Shown here: one piece after another, positions 17,221 to 24,273 of the stretch | How the letters are laid out: every line of letters starts with the position of its first letter | Numbering within the stretch: position 1 is the first letter of the stretch | NCBI GenBank assembly: GCA_018819135.1 | Contig: JAHJQK010000037.1 | Location: forward strand, 1 to 45,998 | Source: Pseudomonadota bacterium | GTDB taxonomy: Bacteria; Desulfobacterota; SM23-61 | Direction of reading: 5' to 3' | DNA: 45,998 nucleotides | Made by a program: the position numbers and the translations under genes | Notes under the pieces: generated by a model | Databases searched by the model: none | What the model was told of the DNA's origin: nothing | Seen by the model: only the letters and a program-made list of their open reading frames with translations

Positions 17221-18003
17221 ATGGATGAGAATCGTTTGAAAGTTTTAGCCGAGATGTTCATGAAGGCCGAACAAATGCGTAAACCCATTCCTCCCCTTAC
17301 CGAATCAGATCCGGAGATCACGGTGGATGAAGCCTACCGCATCCAACTCCGGGTCATAGAAATGAAAAAATCTTCAGGTCAGGTGGTGGTGGGGAAGAAA
17401 ATCGGCATCACCAGCCGGGCCATGCAGACCATGCTGGGGGTTAATGAGCCCGATTACGGGCACATTCTCGATGGGATGGTGGTCATGGAAGGAGAGCAGA
17501 TTCGCTCTGCCGACCTGATCCAGCCCCGCATCGAAGGAGAACTGGCTTTTATATTGAAAGAGGACCTTAAAGGCCCCGGGGTGACCCTCGTGGATGTGAT
17601 CCGCTGCAGCGAAGGGATAATTCCCTCCCTGGAGATCATTGACAGCCGGATTTTAGACTGGAAAATCAAACTTCCGGACACGGTTGCGGATAACGCTTCC
17701 AGCGCCCGGATCGTTCTCGGGGGAAAGATCGCCCCCACTTTGGGTTTAGACCTTCGCACCGTGGGAATGGTCTTGGAAAAAAACGGGGAAATCGCCGCCA
17801 CGGCAGCAGGGGCGGCGGTTCTCGGGAATCCGGCGCAGGCGGTGGCCTGGCTGGCCAACAAACTTGCGGTTTACGGCATTACCCTGCGCAAGGGAGAGGT
17901 GATCCTCTCGGGATCTCTGACCGCGGCCATGCCTGTAAGCTCGGGGGATTTTATTCGGGCCGATTTCGGAACACTGGGGGATGTGAAGATCAAGTTTGCC
18001 TAA
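17221..18003 (+). CDS. 2-keto-4-pentenoate hydratase / 4-oxalocrotonate decarboxylase family
   Basis: 260-residue FAH-superfamily enzyme of the MhpD/DmpH type, which hydrates 2-keto-4-pentenoate (or decarboxylates 4-oxalocrotonate) in the meta-cleavage pathway. Visible family marks are GKKIGITSRAMQTMLGV, the metal-binding E-x-E in RIEGELAF, and IIPSLEIIDSRI followed by DNASSARIVLGG. Length is normal. AAAGGA precedes the ATG. It is the first gene of a run with the MoaB/CinA-like and QPRT-like genes (16- and minus-32-base spacing), pointing to a linked pathway acting on a ring-derived 2-oxo acid (inference). Confidence 0.88.
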   Translation: MDENRLKVLAEMFMKAEQMRKPIPPLTESDPEITVDEAYRIQLRVIEMKKSSGQVVVGKKIGITSRAMQTMLGVNEPDYGHILDGMVVMEGEQIRSADLIQPRIEGELAFILKEDLKGPGVTLVDVIRCSEGIIPSLEIIDSRILDWKIKLPDTVADNASSARIVLGGKIAPTLGLDLRTVGMVLEKNGEIAATAAGAAVLGNPAQAVAWLANKLAVYGITLRKGEVILSGSLTAAMPVSSGDFIRADFGTLGDVKIKFA

Positions 18004-18045
18004 AATGCTGCCAAGTCTTTGGCCAGGATAAAGATCGTTAATAAA

Positions 18046-18942
18046 ATGGATCTCAACCTTCTTCAAAAAACTGAACTATGGATCGAAGGGATTTCCCTTC
18101 AGAATGCCCATCTGGACGCCATCGCTGCCCAGGTGGCCGCCGTTTTGGAATTGGAGCCCCGAGAAGTTATGGTAGTAGATGTGCGGGAGGATCATCTGGT
18201 CCTTGATATCCTTCGTCCGGTGCTCAAAGCCAGCCAGATCAGCGGGAAAGGCGAAGAGATCTTACGGCGGATCTCTGCCATTCCAGGTGTGTATCTCTCT
18301 GCAAAGGCGTCTTTACATGCCGAGGGCGCCCTCGGATGGGTTTATCTCGATCGCGATGATTACCAAGCGACCTGGCCTAAGGCTCGACAGATAGGGAAAG
18401 GAATCCAGGAGCGAGTAGCTAAAAGGGCAATCATTTTTTCCACTGGAGTGGAAGTTGAAAAAGGACTCATTGCGGATACCAATTTTCCTCTGATTGAAGA
18501 GTGCCTCAAGAGAGAGGGGTATACGGTCTCCTTCGGAGGTGTGTTGTCGGATAACATAGGAGCCATCGCCTACCAGCTGGAAAAAGCCCTGGATGAAGGA
18601 TTTGGGCTGATTCTGACTACCGGTGGAGTAGGCGCAGAAGAGAAAGACTGCACGGTTGAATCTGTCCTCCGGGTAGACCCTTCCGCTGCCACACCTTACA
18701 TTTTGAAATTCGAGGCGGGCACGGGAAGGCATGTAAAAGATGGGGTACGAATCGCGGTGGGAAAAGTGGGGATCTCTCGACTCGTAGCTCTGCCCGGCCC
18801 AACGCGGGAAGTGGGGCTTGGCCTGGACCGTCTTCTTGAGGGTTTGGATAGAGAATGGGATGAAAAGCAGATTGCCGACCACATCGCCTCTGGCCTGAGG
18901 AAAAAATGGCATGAGTATGGGTCAGGATCTGGCCATCCGTAG
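18046..18942 (+). CDS. MoaB/CinA-type molybdopterin-binding fold protein
   Basis: 298-residue protein. The C-terminal part (from about 130) has the MoCF/CinA pattern IIFSTGVEVEKGLIADTN, then GGVLSDN, and LILTTGGVGAEEKDCTVE, which in MoeA/MoaB/CinA binds molybdopterin or ADP-ribose. The N-terminal 120 residues are not recognised. An in-frame TTG at 18019 is an alternative start; the ATG at 18046 is preferred because it is the first ATG, although neither has a strong ribosome-binding site. It is sandwiched between the hydratase and the QPRT-like gene, overlapping the latter by 32 bases. Role unclear: cofactor handling for a molybdoenzyme or a nucleotide-pyrophosphatase-type function. Confidence 0.72.
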   Translation: MDLNLLQKTELWIEGISLQNAHLDAIAAQVAAVLELEPREVMVVDVREDHLVLDILRPVLKASQISGKGEEILRRISAIPGVYLSAKASLHAEGALGWVYLDRDDYQATWPKARQIGKGIQERVAKRAIIFSTGVEVEKGLIADTNFPLIEECLKREGYTVSFGGVLSDNIGAIAYQLEKALDEGFGLILTTGGVGAEEKDCTVESVLRVDPSAATPYILKFEAGTGRHVKDGVRIAVGKVGISRLVALPGPTREVGLGLDRLLEGLDREWDEKQIADHIASGLRKKWHEYGSGSGHP

Positions 18943-19801
18943 AAAAAAAGTCATGATAAAAGATTATGATACTCTCCTGACCGGATGGACGGCAGAGGAT
19001 CCTTTCTACGAAGAAATCTTTAGTAGCCTCGAAGAACGGAGTTGGCGGGCATCCCTTCGATCCCGGTCTGACGGATGGATCGGCGGAATCCCTTGGGCCA
19101 GAAAAGCGGCAGAGACCATAAGACTGGAAGCAATCTGGAGGAAGCAGAGCGGGGAGAAAGTGTTCGCCGGCGAAGAGATCGCTGAATTTATTGGGCCTCT
19201 CCAGCAGATCGTCAAATTCGAAAACCTGGTCATCGGCCTGATCTCCAAACCTTCGGGCATTGCCTCGGCCGCTCAAAAGGCCAAGCAGCTTTCGGCCGGG
19301 AAAGTTCGCCTGGTAAGCGGGGGGTGGAAAAAACATCCGTTTTTGGTAAAGGACATGGTTCTGGAGGCGGTGACCGCCGGGGGCATCGCCCACCGCATCG
19401 TTGATGAGCCTTTTATTTATTTAGACAAAAATTATGTCCGCATCTTCGGCGGGATTTCCCGGGCCCTTCAGGTGGTGGCTTCTCAATCTGGAACCAAAGT
19501 TATCCAGTTACGGGGCGAATTCTCGCCTATCGCCGAAGAGGCTCAGGAAGCCCTTAGGCATGGGGCGCAGGTTTTGATGGTTGATACAGGCGCCCCGAAG
19601 GACTTAGACGAGGTGATGGGGATCATGAAAAAAGAAAAGGCTCAACCAAAAGTCAGGGTAGCTTTCGCTGGCGGAATCAAGCTCAAGGATATCCCGCTTA
19701 TTATTGAAAAAGGGGTGGATATCCTTGACATCGGGGCGGCCATTCTTGATGCCCCCTGGCTGGAACTGACCTATGATGTGATAGGCCAAGCAAAGAATTA
19801 G
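18911..19801 (+). CDS. Quinolinate/nicotinate phosphoribosyltransferase-like protein (NadC/ModD family)
   Basis: 296-residue protein with the two-domain NadC architecture. Segments that match the family are NLVIGLISKPSGIASAA (NadC: N-LLQRLSGIAT), a Lys-rich RKTTPG-equivalent, the loop AGGIAHR (NadC: GGG-NHR) and YLDKNYV at the place of LIKDNH, and the C-terminal barrel VAFAGGIKLKDIPLIIEKGVDILDIG. Several phosphoribosyl-binding positions differ from bona fide NadC, so the substrate may not be quinolinate; ModD of molybdenum transport loci is another relative. ATG at 18911 has GAGGA upstream and overlaps the previous gene; ATG at 18953 is an alternative. No nadA or nadB is adjacent. Confidence 0.72.
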   Translation: MSMGQDLAIRRKKVMIKDYDTLLTGWTAEDPFYEEIFSSLEERSWRASLRSRSDGWIGGIPWARKAAETIRLEAIWRKQSGEKVFAGEEIAEFIGPLQQIVKFENLVIGLISKPSGIASAAQKAKQLSAGKVRLVSGGWKKHPFLVKDMVLEAVTAGGIAHRIVDEPFIYLDKNYVRIFGGISRALQVVASQSGTKVIQLRGEFSPIAEEAQEALRHGAQVLMVDTGAPKDLDEVMGIMKKEKAQPKVRVAFAGGIKLKDIPLIIEKGVDILDIGAAILDAPWLELTYDVIGQAKN

Positions 19802-19810
19802 GCAGAAAAT

Positions 19811-19832
19811 CGCCAAGAGCATAGCGCATAGT
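19811..19832. repeat. Family C repeat (CGCCAAGAGCATAGCGCATA)
   Basis: Copy of the repeat whose inverse (GCGCTATGCTCTTGGCG) occurs near 28840 and whose relative encodes the last codons of the CoA-ligase-like gene at 2370. Confidence 0.65.
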
Positions 19833-19836
19833 GGTT

Positions 19837-19860
19837 CTTTTCAAAACGCTAAATTGATAC
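19837..19860. repeat. Left copy of a perfect 24-bp inverted repeat
   Basis: Begins CTTTTCAAAACGCT and ends AAATTGATAC. Its exact reverse complement lies at 22401-22424. The pair encloses only the M24-homologue and UbiD genes. Confidence 0.85.
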
Positions 19861-19942
19861 GATAAAGTTAACCCCTCCCCACCGCCCTTTTACCTATTAA
19901 ACTTAGGAAAGGGGGGAAAAAGGTATCGCCGGAGTTGTTAAA

Positions 19943-21031
19943 GTGCAAGCAAGGATCGAACAGTTTCGTGGGTGGATGGAGAGTCAGGGGATTGATGTTT
20001 CCGTGCTCTTAAAACCCCATGACGTCCTATATCTATCAGGATCCGCCCCGGTGTGCTCCGGGCTTCTGATTTTTCGCCATTCTCCTCCCGTGCAGGTATG
20101 CATCTGGCTCGATGGCGCGGAAGTAAAACGGAATAGCTCCTTCGCCCAAGTTGCCGGCTACCGTTTTCCCGAATCTTCCATGGCCGAGAAGATGGCCAAC
20201 CTAATCCAGAAGAGCTTGGATTCTCTTTATACCATCGGCATCGAGAAAGATTATATAACCGCACGATTCCTGGAAACCCTGCAGGGGTCTTTTCCCCGGG
20301 TTACTTTTGTTTCCATTACCCGGGCCCTGGATGAAATGCGGGCCGTCAAAACTCCTCAGGAGATTCTTTTTCTCAAGAAAGCAACGGTTATGGCCGACGC
20401 CGGAATGAAGGCCGCCTGGGCTGCCGTTAAGCCGGGCGTTACGGAGATCGACATTGCCGCCGAGGCCGAGTACGCGATGCGTAAGGCCGGAAGCGAAGGG
20501 CTGGCCTTTGGAACCATGGTGGCTTCCGGGCCCAGAACACTCCTGGCCCATCCTTATGCTTCTCGAAGAAAGATCGGCAAAAAAGATGTTGTGGTCATTG
20601 ATTTGGGGGCTAAATACCGAGGCTATTCATCCGATCTTTGCCGGACCACGTTTACGGGGAAGCCTTCCGTCGAGCAAAAACAATTTTTAAAGATCCTCCT
20701 GCAAGCGCAGAAGAGTGCTTTCCAGACTGCCCGGCCGGGTGTAAGCAGCGGTCAGGTTTACGCAGCGGCGGAAAAAACCCTTGCTGCCGGGGGATATGAT
20801 AGGTATCTTCCCTCAGATATTGGCTACGGGAGCGGCCTACGGCAATCCGAGTTTTTTCCAGTCATTCTAAAAAAAGGGCAGGATATTTTACAGCCGAGTA
20901 TGGTGGTGGCCCTTTTTCAAACGACAGCCTATCGGCGGCGAATCGGAGGAATTCGAGTTGAGGACCAAATCGTAATCCGTCCCAAGGGATATGAAAAATT
21001 GTCTCAATTTCCCCAGCCTCTTTTTGATTGA
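19943..21031 (+). CDS. M24 (creatinase/Xaa-Pro aminopeptidase-like) homologue lacking metal ligands
   Basis: 362-residue protein with an N-terminal creatinase domain (about 1-135) and a C-terminal pita-bread domain (about 140-355). Asp220 and Asp231 (VIDLGAKYRGYSSD) and Glu340 (RVEDQ) match three of the five metal ligands of aminopeptidase P/prolidase. The His of the GHGIG motif is replaced (Tyr295 in GYGSG) and the Glu of TIEPG is replaced (Phe325-Gln326 in ALFQT). The protein is therefore probably not a di-metal peptidase; metal-free M24 relatives such as creatinase hydrolyse small C-N bonds. Start is GTG with GGAG upstream but long spacing. UbiD follows immediately, so they form an operon inside the inverted-repeat unit. 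Confidence 0.85.
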   Translation: MQARIEQFRGWMESQGIDVSVLLKPHDVLYLSGSAPVCSGLLIFRHSPPVQVCIWLDGAEVKRNSSFAQVAGYRFPESSMAEKMANLIQKSLDSLYTIGIEKDYITARFLETLQGSFPRVTFVSITRALDEMRAVKTPQEILFLKKATVMADAGMKAAWAAVKPGVTEIDIAAEAEYAMRKAGSEGLAFGTMVASGPRTLLAHPYASRRKIGKKDVVVIDLGAKYRGYSSDLCRTTFTGKPSVEQKQFLKILLQAQKSAFQTARPGVSSGQVYAAAEKTLAAGGYDRYLPSDIGYGSGLRQSEFFPVILKKGQDILQPSMVVALFQTTAYRRRIGGIRVEDQIVIRPKGYEKLSQFPQPLFD

Positions 21032-21039
21032 AAGGAAAA

Positions 21040-22389
21040 ATGGAAATGGTGGGTGCAGACTTTCGTTCTTGGTTGGCAGCCTGGGAGAAGAATGGCTGGC
21101 TGGCACGAATTTCCAAGCCGGTCAATCCCCGCTATACCCTGGGGGCGATTACCAAAAAACTGGAAAAAGAGGGCGGGGTTTTTTTTCAGCAGATTTCCGG
21201 GTATTCGATCCCGATGGCCGGCAATTTCTGTTTCTCCCGAAAGGCTTTAGCCGCAGCGTTAACCATAGAAGAAAAGAACCTGATTCCCACCTTCAGAAAG
21301 GCGATGGAAAAACCCCAGCCCTGCGAGATTGTCGCGCGGGCTCCTTTCCATAAAAATGTGATCACTAAAGAGCTCAATCCTCTAAAGATTTTTCCCATTC
21401 CTACCTATCACGAGCAAGATGCCGGCCCCTACATCACTGGCGGTGTTCTCATCGCCAAAGATCCGGAAACGGGTATTCGTAATGCTTCCATCCATCGGAT
21501 TCGAGTTTTCGACGATGGAATCATGAGTCTTCTGATTCTGCCCCGGCACTTAGATTTATGTTTACAAAAATGCCTTGCCAAAAAAATCCCCATGGAAGTA
21601 GCGGTGGCCATTGGTGTGGACCCCTTTACGATGCTGGCTTCCCAGGCCATTCTGCCCTTGGGAGTCGATGAGCTGGAAGTGGCCAACGCTATGCGACCTT
21701 CTTCTCCCCTGAAGCTTGCCCGATGCCGCACCGTGGAGGTAGAAGTCCCGGCTGATGCGGAGATCGTCCTGGAAGGAATCATTGATCCCTCCCAGACCCG
21801 AGTGGAAGGACCCTTTGGAGAATTCCCCCGCTATTACAGCCCGCAGGCTTCCCGACCTACCTTCCGCCTGACGGGCATCTGTTACCGGAAGGATCCTTTT
21901 TTTTACTCGATCCTTCCCGCAGGCCGGGAGCACCTTCTCCTGGGCGCTATTCCCCGCGAGGCGAGCATTCTTGCCGATGTACAACGGGCGGTTCCCTCGG
22001 TACGGGCGGTCCATCTAACTTATGGAGGCACCTGCCGTTATCATTTGGTCATTTCCCTGGCTAAGAAGGACGAAGGGGAAGCCCGCGTAGCCATGCTGGC
22101 CGCTATGGTTAACAACGCCGATATCAAGCATGTTGTAGTCGTGGATGAAGGGATTGACATCTTCGATATGGAACAGGTCGAATGGGCCATGGCCACGCGG
22201 TTTCAGGGAGATCGCGACTTATTGGTCATTCCCCAAATTCAAACCTCCTCCCTCGATCCTTCTTCTGCGGCAGGCATCGGGACCAAAATGGGTATCGACG
22301 CCACCGCCCCTTTGGGAGGTCTTCAGGAAGGGTTTAAGCCGATCGCCATTCCGGGATTGGAAAATATTGATCCTAAAGATTATTTCTGA
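21040..22389 (+). CDS. UbiD-family (de)carboxylase
   Basis: 450-residue prenylated-FMN-dependent decarboxylase family member, acting on aromatic or alpha,beta-unsaturated acids. Family marks include the substrate/cofactor region GIRNASIHRIRVFD (about 150-165), EGPFGEFPRYYSP with the conserved acidic residues (about 260), and a C-terminal ASGIGTKMGIDATAP-type stretch (AAGIGTKMGIDATAP). A TTG at 21028 overlaps the stop of the previous gene, but the ATG at 21040 (or 21046) has AAAGGA at good spacing. No ubiX flavin prenyltransferase gene is present in the window. Pairing with an M24 homologue and nearby 2-keto-4-pentenoate hydratase suggests catabolism of an aromatic or heteroaromatic carboxylate (inference). 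Confidence 0.93.
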   Translation: MEMVGADFRSWLAAWEKNGWLARISKPVNPRYTLGAITKKLEKEGGVFFQQISGYSIPMAGNFCFSRKALAAALTIEEKNLIPTFRKAMEKPQPCEIVARAPFHKNVITKELNPLKIFPIPTYHEQDAGPYITGGVLIAKDPETGIRNASIHRIRVFDDGIMSLLILPRHLDLCLQKCLAKKIPMEVAVAIGVDPFTMLASQAILPLGVDELEVANAMRPSSPLKLARCRTVEVEVPADAEIVLEGIIDPSQTRVEGPFGEFPRYYSPQASRPTFRLTGICYRKDPFFYSILPAGREHLLLGAIPREASILADVQRAVPSVRAVHLTYGGTCRYHLVISLAKKDEGEARVAMLAAMVNNADIKHVVVVDEGIDIFDMEQVEWAMATRFQGDRDLLVIPQIQTSSLDPSSAAGIGTKMGIDATAPLGGLQEGFKPIAIPGLENIDPKDYF

Positions 22390-22400
22390 TAAGAATTTTA

Positions 22401-22424
22401 GTATCAATTTAGCGTTTTGAAAAG
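22401..22424. repeat. Right copy of the perfect 24-bp inverted repeat
   Basis: Exact reverse complement of 19837-19860, starting GTATCAATTTAGCG. Starts 11 bases after the ubiD stop. No target-site duplication is visible on the outer sides. Confidence 0.85.
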
Positions 22425-22429
22425 GCCCG

Positions 22430-22560
22430 CTAAATTTCATTGAAAAATGAAAATTGCCAATTGAAAAATGCAAATTTCTCTGAAAAGCTTTAATCATTTT
22501 GAAATTTTCAATTTAATTTTTGCATTGAGCATTGAAGGTTAGCCAAATTTTTTTAAAGGG
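22430..22560. repeat. AT-rich AAATTTTCAATT/GCAATTTTTG repeats
   Basis: Degenerate, partly palindromic units such as TGAAAAATGCAAATT and AATTTTTGCATTG, with no coding signal; they lie between the inverted repeat and the TAXI fragment. Confidence 0.5.
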
Positions 22561-22597
22561 TTCAACTGTTACAAAAAATCGATAAAGGAGGTTACTG

Positions 22598-22927
22598 ATG
22601 AAAACCAGAGTTAGTTTGATTTTAGGATTATTTTTTCTTCTTTGGGCCATCCCCTCAATCGCCATGGAATCAGTAAAAATTCGTCTGGGCACCTTTAGGC
22701 TGGGAAGCTCCTGGTATATCTACGGGGCGCTCATGTCCGATATGCTCCGGGCCGGGCTTCCGAAGGACTCGACGGTAGATGTCCTCCCCCATGCTGGCGG
22801 GGTAGGGAATCCCAAGCTGGTTCAAAGCGGGGAAGCGGAATTGGCCTTGGGGTTTAACGTTACGGCCAAATGGGCCATGGAAGGGAAAATGGCCTACGAT
22901 AAGAAGTTGCCTAACTTGATTGTATAG
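22598..22927 (+). pseudogene. TAXI-family TRAP transporter solute-binding protein, N-terminal fragment
   Basis: Only 109 residues, against about 320 for the family. It has a clear signal peptide (MKTRVSLILGLFFLLWAIPSIAM) whose parts are a basic start and hydrophobic core, followed by the TAXI mature N terminus: IRLGTFRLGSSWYIYGALMSDML, then HAGGVGNPKLVQSGEAELAL and the GFNVTAKWA segment. AAAGGAGGT is well placed before the ATG. The reading frame ends just before a family A/F repeat at 22941, so about two thirds of the gene has been lost. It lies on the plus strand like UbiD and like the TRAP-permease remnant at 33288, suggesting both are the two ends of one interrupted operon. Confidence 0.8.
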
Positions 22928-22940
22928 GAAATTCCTTTTT

Positions 22941-23055
22941 GGACACGGATTCACCCTGTTAGATGTTTACTATCTAACAGGGTAAACACAGATTATCAGG
23001 ATAAACTAAAAAGAAAATAATTATCTGCGGTTATCTGCGTAAATCTGCGTCCTAT
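22941..23055. repeat. Family A repeat enclosing a 12-bp perfect palindromic hairpin
   Basis: GGACACGGATTC at the left and ATCTGCGTAAATCTGCGTCC at the right enclose ACCCTGTTAGAT-GTTTACT-ATCTAACAGGGT (22953-22983), a perfect 12-bp stem with a 7-base loop. Its CCCTGTTA ends match the element at 10201-10378. Confidence 0.7.
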
Positions 23056-23072
23056 TAAATTTAAAAATGCAA

Positions 23073-23276
23073 CTAATCGGAAACAACGATGGCAAAATCC
23101 GGGCATAAAAGCGAGCACATGCCGCAATTTTTGCATTTTTCCATCTCATCGCTCTCCGGGGGGAAATAACCCCGGGAATTTATCTTTTGCGCCGGCTTCA
23201 GGATTTTCGCCGGACAGAATTCCATGCAGATTCTGCAACCCTTGCAGTATTTATCTTCTATGTATAGTTTGGGCAT
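23073..23276 (-). CDS. 2-oxoacid:ferredoxin oxidoreductase delta subunit (2x[4Fe-4S] ferredoxin)
   Basis: 67-residue ferredoxin with two [4Fe-4S] motifs, CKGCRICMEFCP and CKNCGMCSLLCP. It is the electron-accepting delta subunit of the oxidoreductase encoded just upstream (gamma, alpha, beta). The longest ORF runs 20 codons further up to 23336, but that extension (rich in Leu-Ser-Val) is just the CTCTGTG repeat read as protein, so the start is set at MPKLYIED (23276). Last gene of the minus-strand block. Confidence 0.88.
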   Translation of the reverse strand: MPKLYIEDKYCKGCRICMEFCPAKILKPAQKINSRGYFPPESDEMEKCKNCGMCSLLCPDFAIVVSD

Positions 23277-23305
23277 GGTGTTTTTCAATCTCCAAATTCT
23301 TTTAG

Positions 23306-23340
23306 CCACAGAGGGCACAGAGAGCACAGAGAGCACAGAG
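23306..23340. repeat. Family B repeat (CACAGAG units)
   Basis: Four GCACAGAGA/GGCACAGAGA tandem units between the beta and delta subunit genes. Confidence 0.7.
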
Positions 23341-23398
23341 AATTCATAAAATCAAAAGTCAAAACCCCCAATTTTGGTTTTGGCATTTAACGTTTGAA

Positions 23399-24271
23399 TT
23401 ACTTTCCTTTCGTCTCTGGGGCCTCTGTGACCTCTGTGGCCATTCCTTTATTTTGAAATCGATCAATGATCTTCTGGTAAGATTCCAGCCATTCCGGCTG
23501 ATCCTTGTCCACGAACTCTCCAGCCCAGAATTGGCCCCTTTTTAAAGATTCTCTTTCTTTCTCTTTGGAGAGGCGAATTGCTTGAGACCGATACTTCTTC
23601 ATCATCTTAGCCGGTTCTTCTTTCCAGTGGGTGGGGCATTGGGTCATGACCTCGATGAAGGCCAGCCCTTTCTTACGAATTCCTTTTTCTATGGCCTGAA
23701 TACACTGCTGGGGGTGGGCTGTGGTCCAGCGGGCCACATAGCTTGCCCCGGCCGTGATGGCCATTTGGCACAGATCAAAAGCGTTCTCCACATTTCCGTA
23801 AGGGGAGGTGGTCGAGGGAATGCCGCGGAGGGTGGTAGGGGAGGATTGGCCGCCGGTCATTCCGTAAAGGTTATTATTCATGCAAAGGATGGTCATGTCC
23901 AGGTTGCGGCGGCAGGCTTGAATGAAATGGTTTCCCCCGATCGCCGCGACATCTCCATCTCCCGTAATGACGACAGCCCTCAATTCCGGGCGGGCCAGGA
24001 GTGCACCCGTGGCCACTGCCGGCGCTCTTCCATGGAGGGACCAGATGGCATCAAAACCTAAGTATTGGGAGGTCACCCGCGCCGAGCACCCAATTCCCGC
24101 AATAAAACAGAACTGGTCGCGGGGAATGCCATCTTTCTTTACCAGGTGATCGACGGCATTCAGGGCATAGTTCAGTACCTGACCGATGCCACAGCCGGGG
24201 CAGAAGATGGTGGGAAACCGGTCTCCGCAAACCCCGGTTTCTTTCAAATATTGCAACATGGGGTGTTTCAT
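23399..24271 (-). CDS. 2-oxoacid:ferredoxin oxidoreductase beta subunit (TPP-binding)
   Basis: 290-residue thiamine-diphosphate subunit. Iron-sulfur ligand pair CPGCG near residue 24 and GIGCSAR, then the TPP motif GDGDVAAIGGNHFIQA with the downstream N-x-x-YGMTGGQ. Together with alpha and gamma it oxidises a 2-oxo acid to acyl-CoA, reducing ferredoxin. The last residues (MATEVTEAPETKGK) are encoded by a copy of the family B CTCTGTG repeat (23399-23445), so the repeat has supplied the C terminus and stop codon. Starts three bases after the alpha stop, so the genes are co-translated. Confidence 0.92.
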   Translation of the reverse strand: MKHPMLQYLKETGVCGDRFPTIFCPGCGIGQVLNYALNAVDHLVKKDGIPRDQFCFIAGIGCSARVTSQYLGFDAIWSLHGRAPAVATGALLARPELRAVVITGDGDVAAIGGNHFIQACRRNLDMTILCMNNNLYGMTGGQSSPTTLRGIPSTTSPYGNVENAFDLCQMAITAGASYVARWTTAHPQQCIQAIEKGIRKKGLAFIEVMTQCPTHWKEEPAKMMKKYRSQAIRLSKEKERESLKRGQFWAGEFVDKDQPEWLESYQKIIDRFQNKGMATEVTEAPETKGK

Positions 24272-24273
24272 TT

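Noticed and set aside
18617-19393. Antisense ORF of 258 codons across the CinA-like and QPRT-like genes
   Set aside because: Spans two recognised genes on the other strand; composition is that of a shadow.
22598-22927. Treating the TAXI ORF as a complete small periplasmic protein
   Set aside because: It ends abruptly at one third of the family length and directly before a repeat; a fragment is simpler.
23306-23340. Tandem GCACAGAGA units as a possible CRISPR-like array
   Set aside because: Units are about nine bases with no spacers; it is a member of the dispersed family B repeat.
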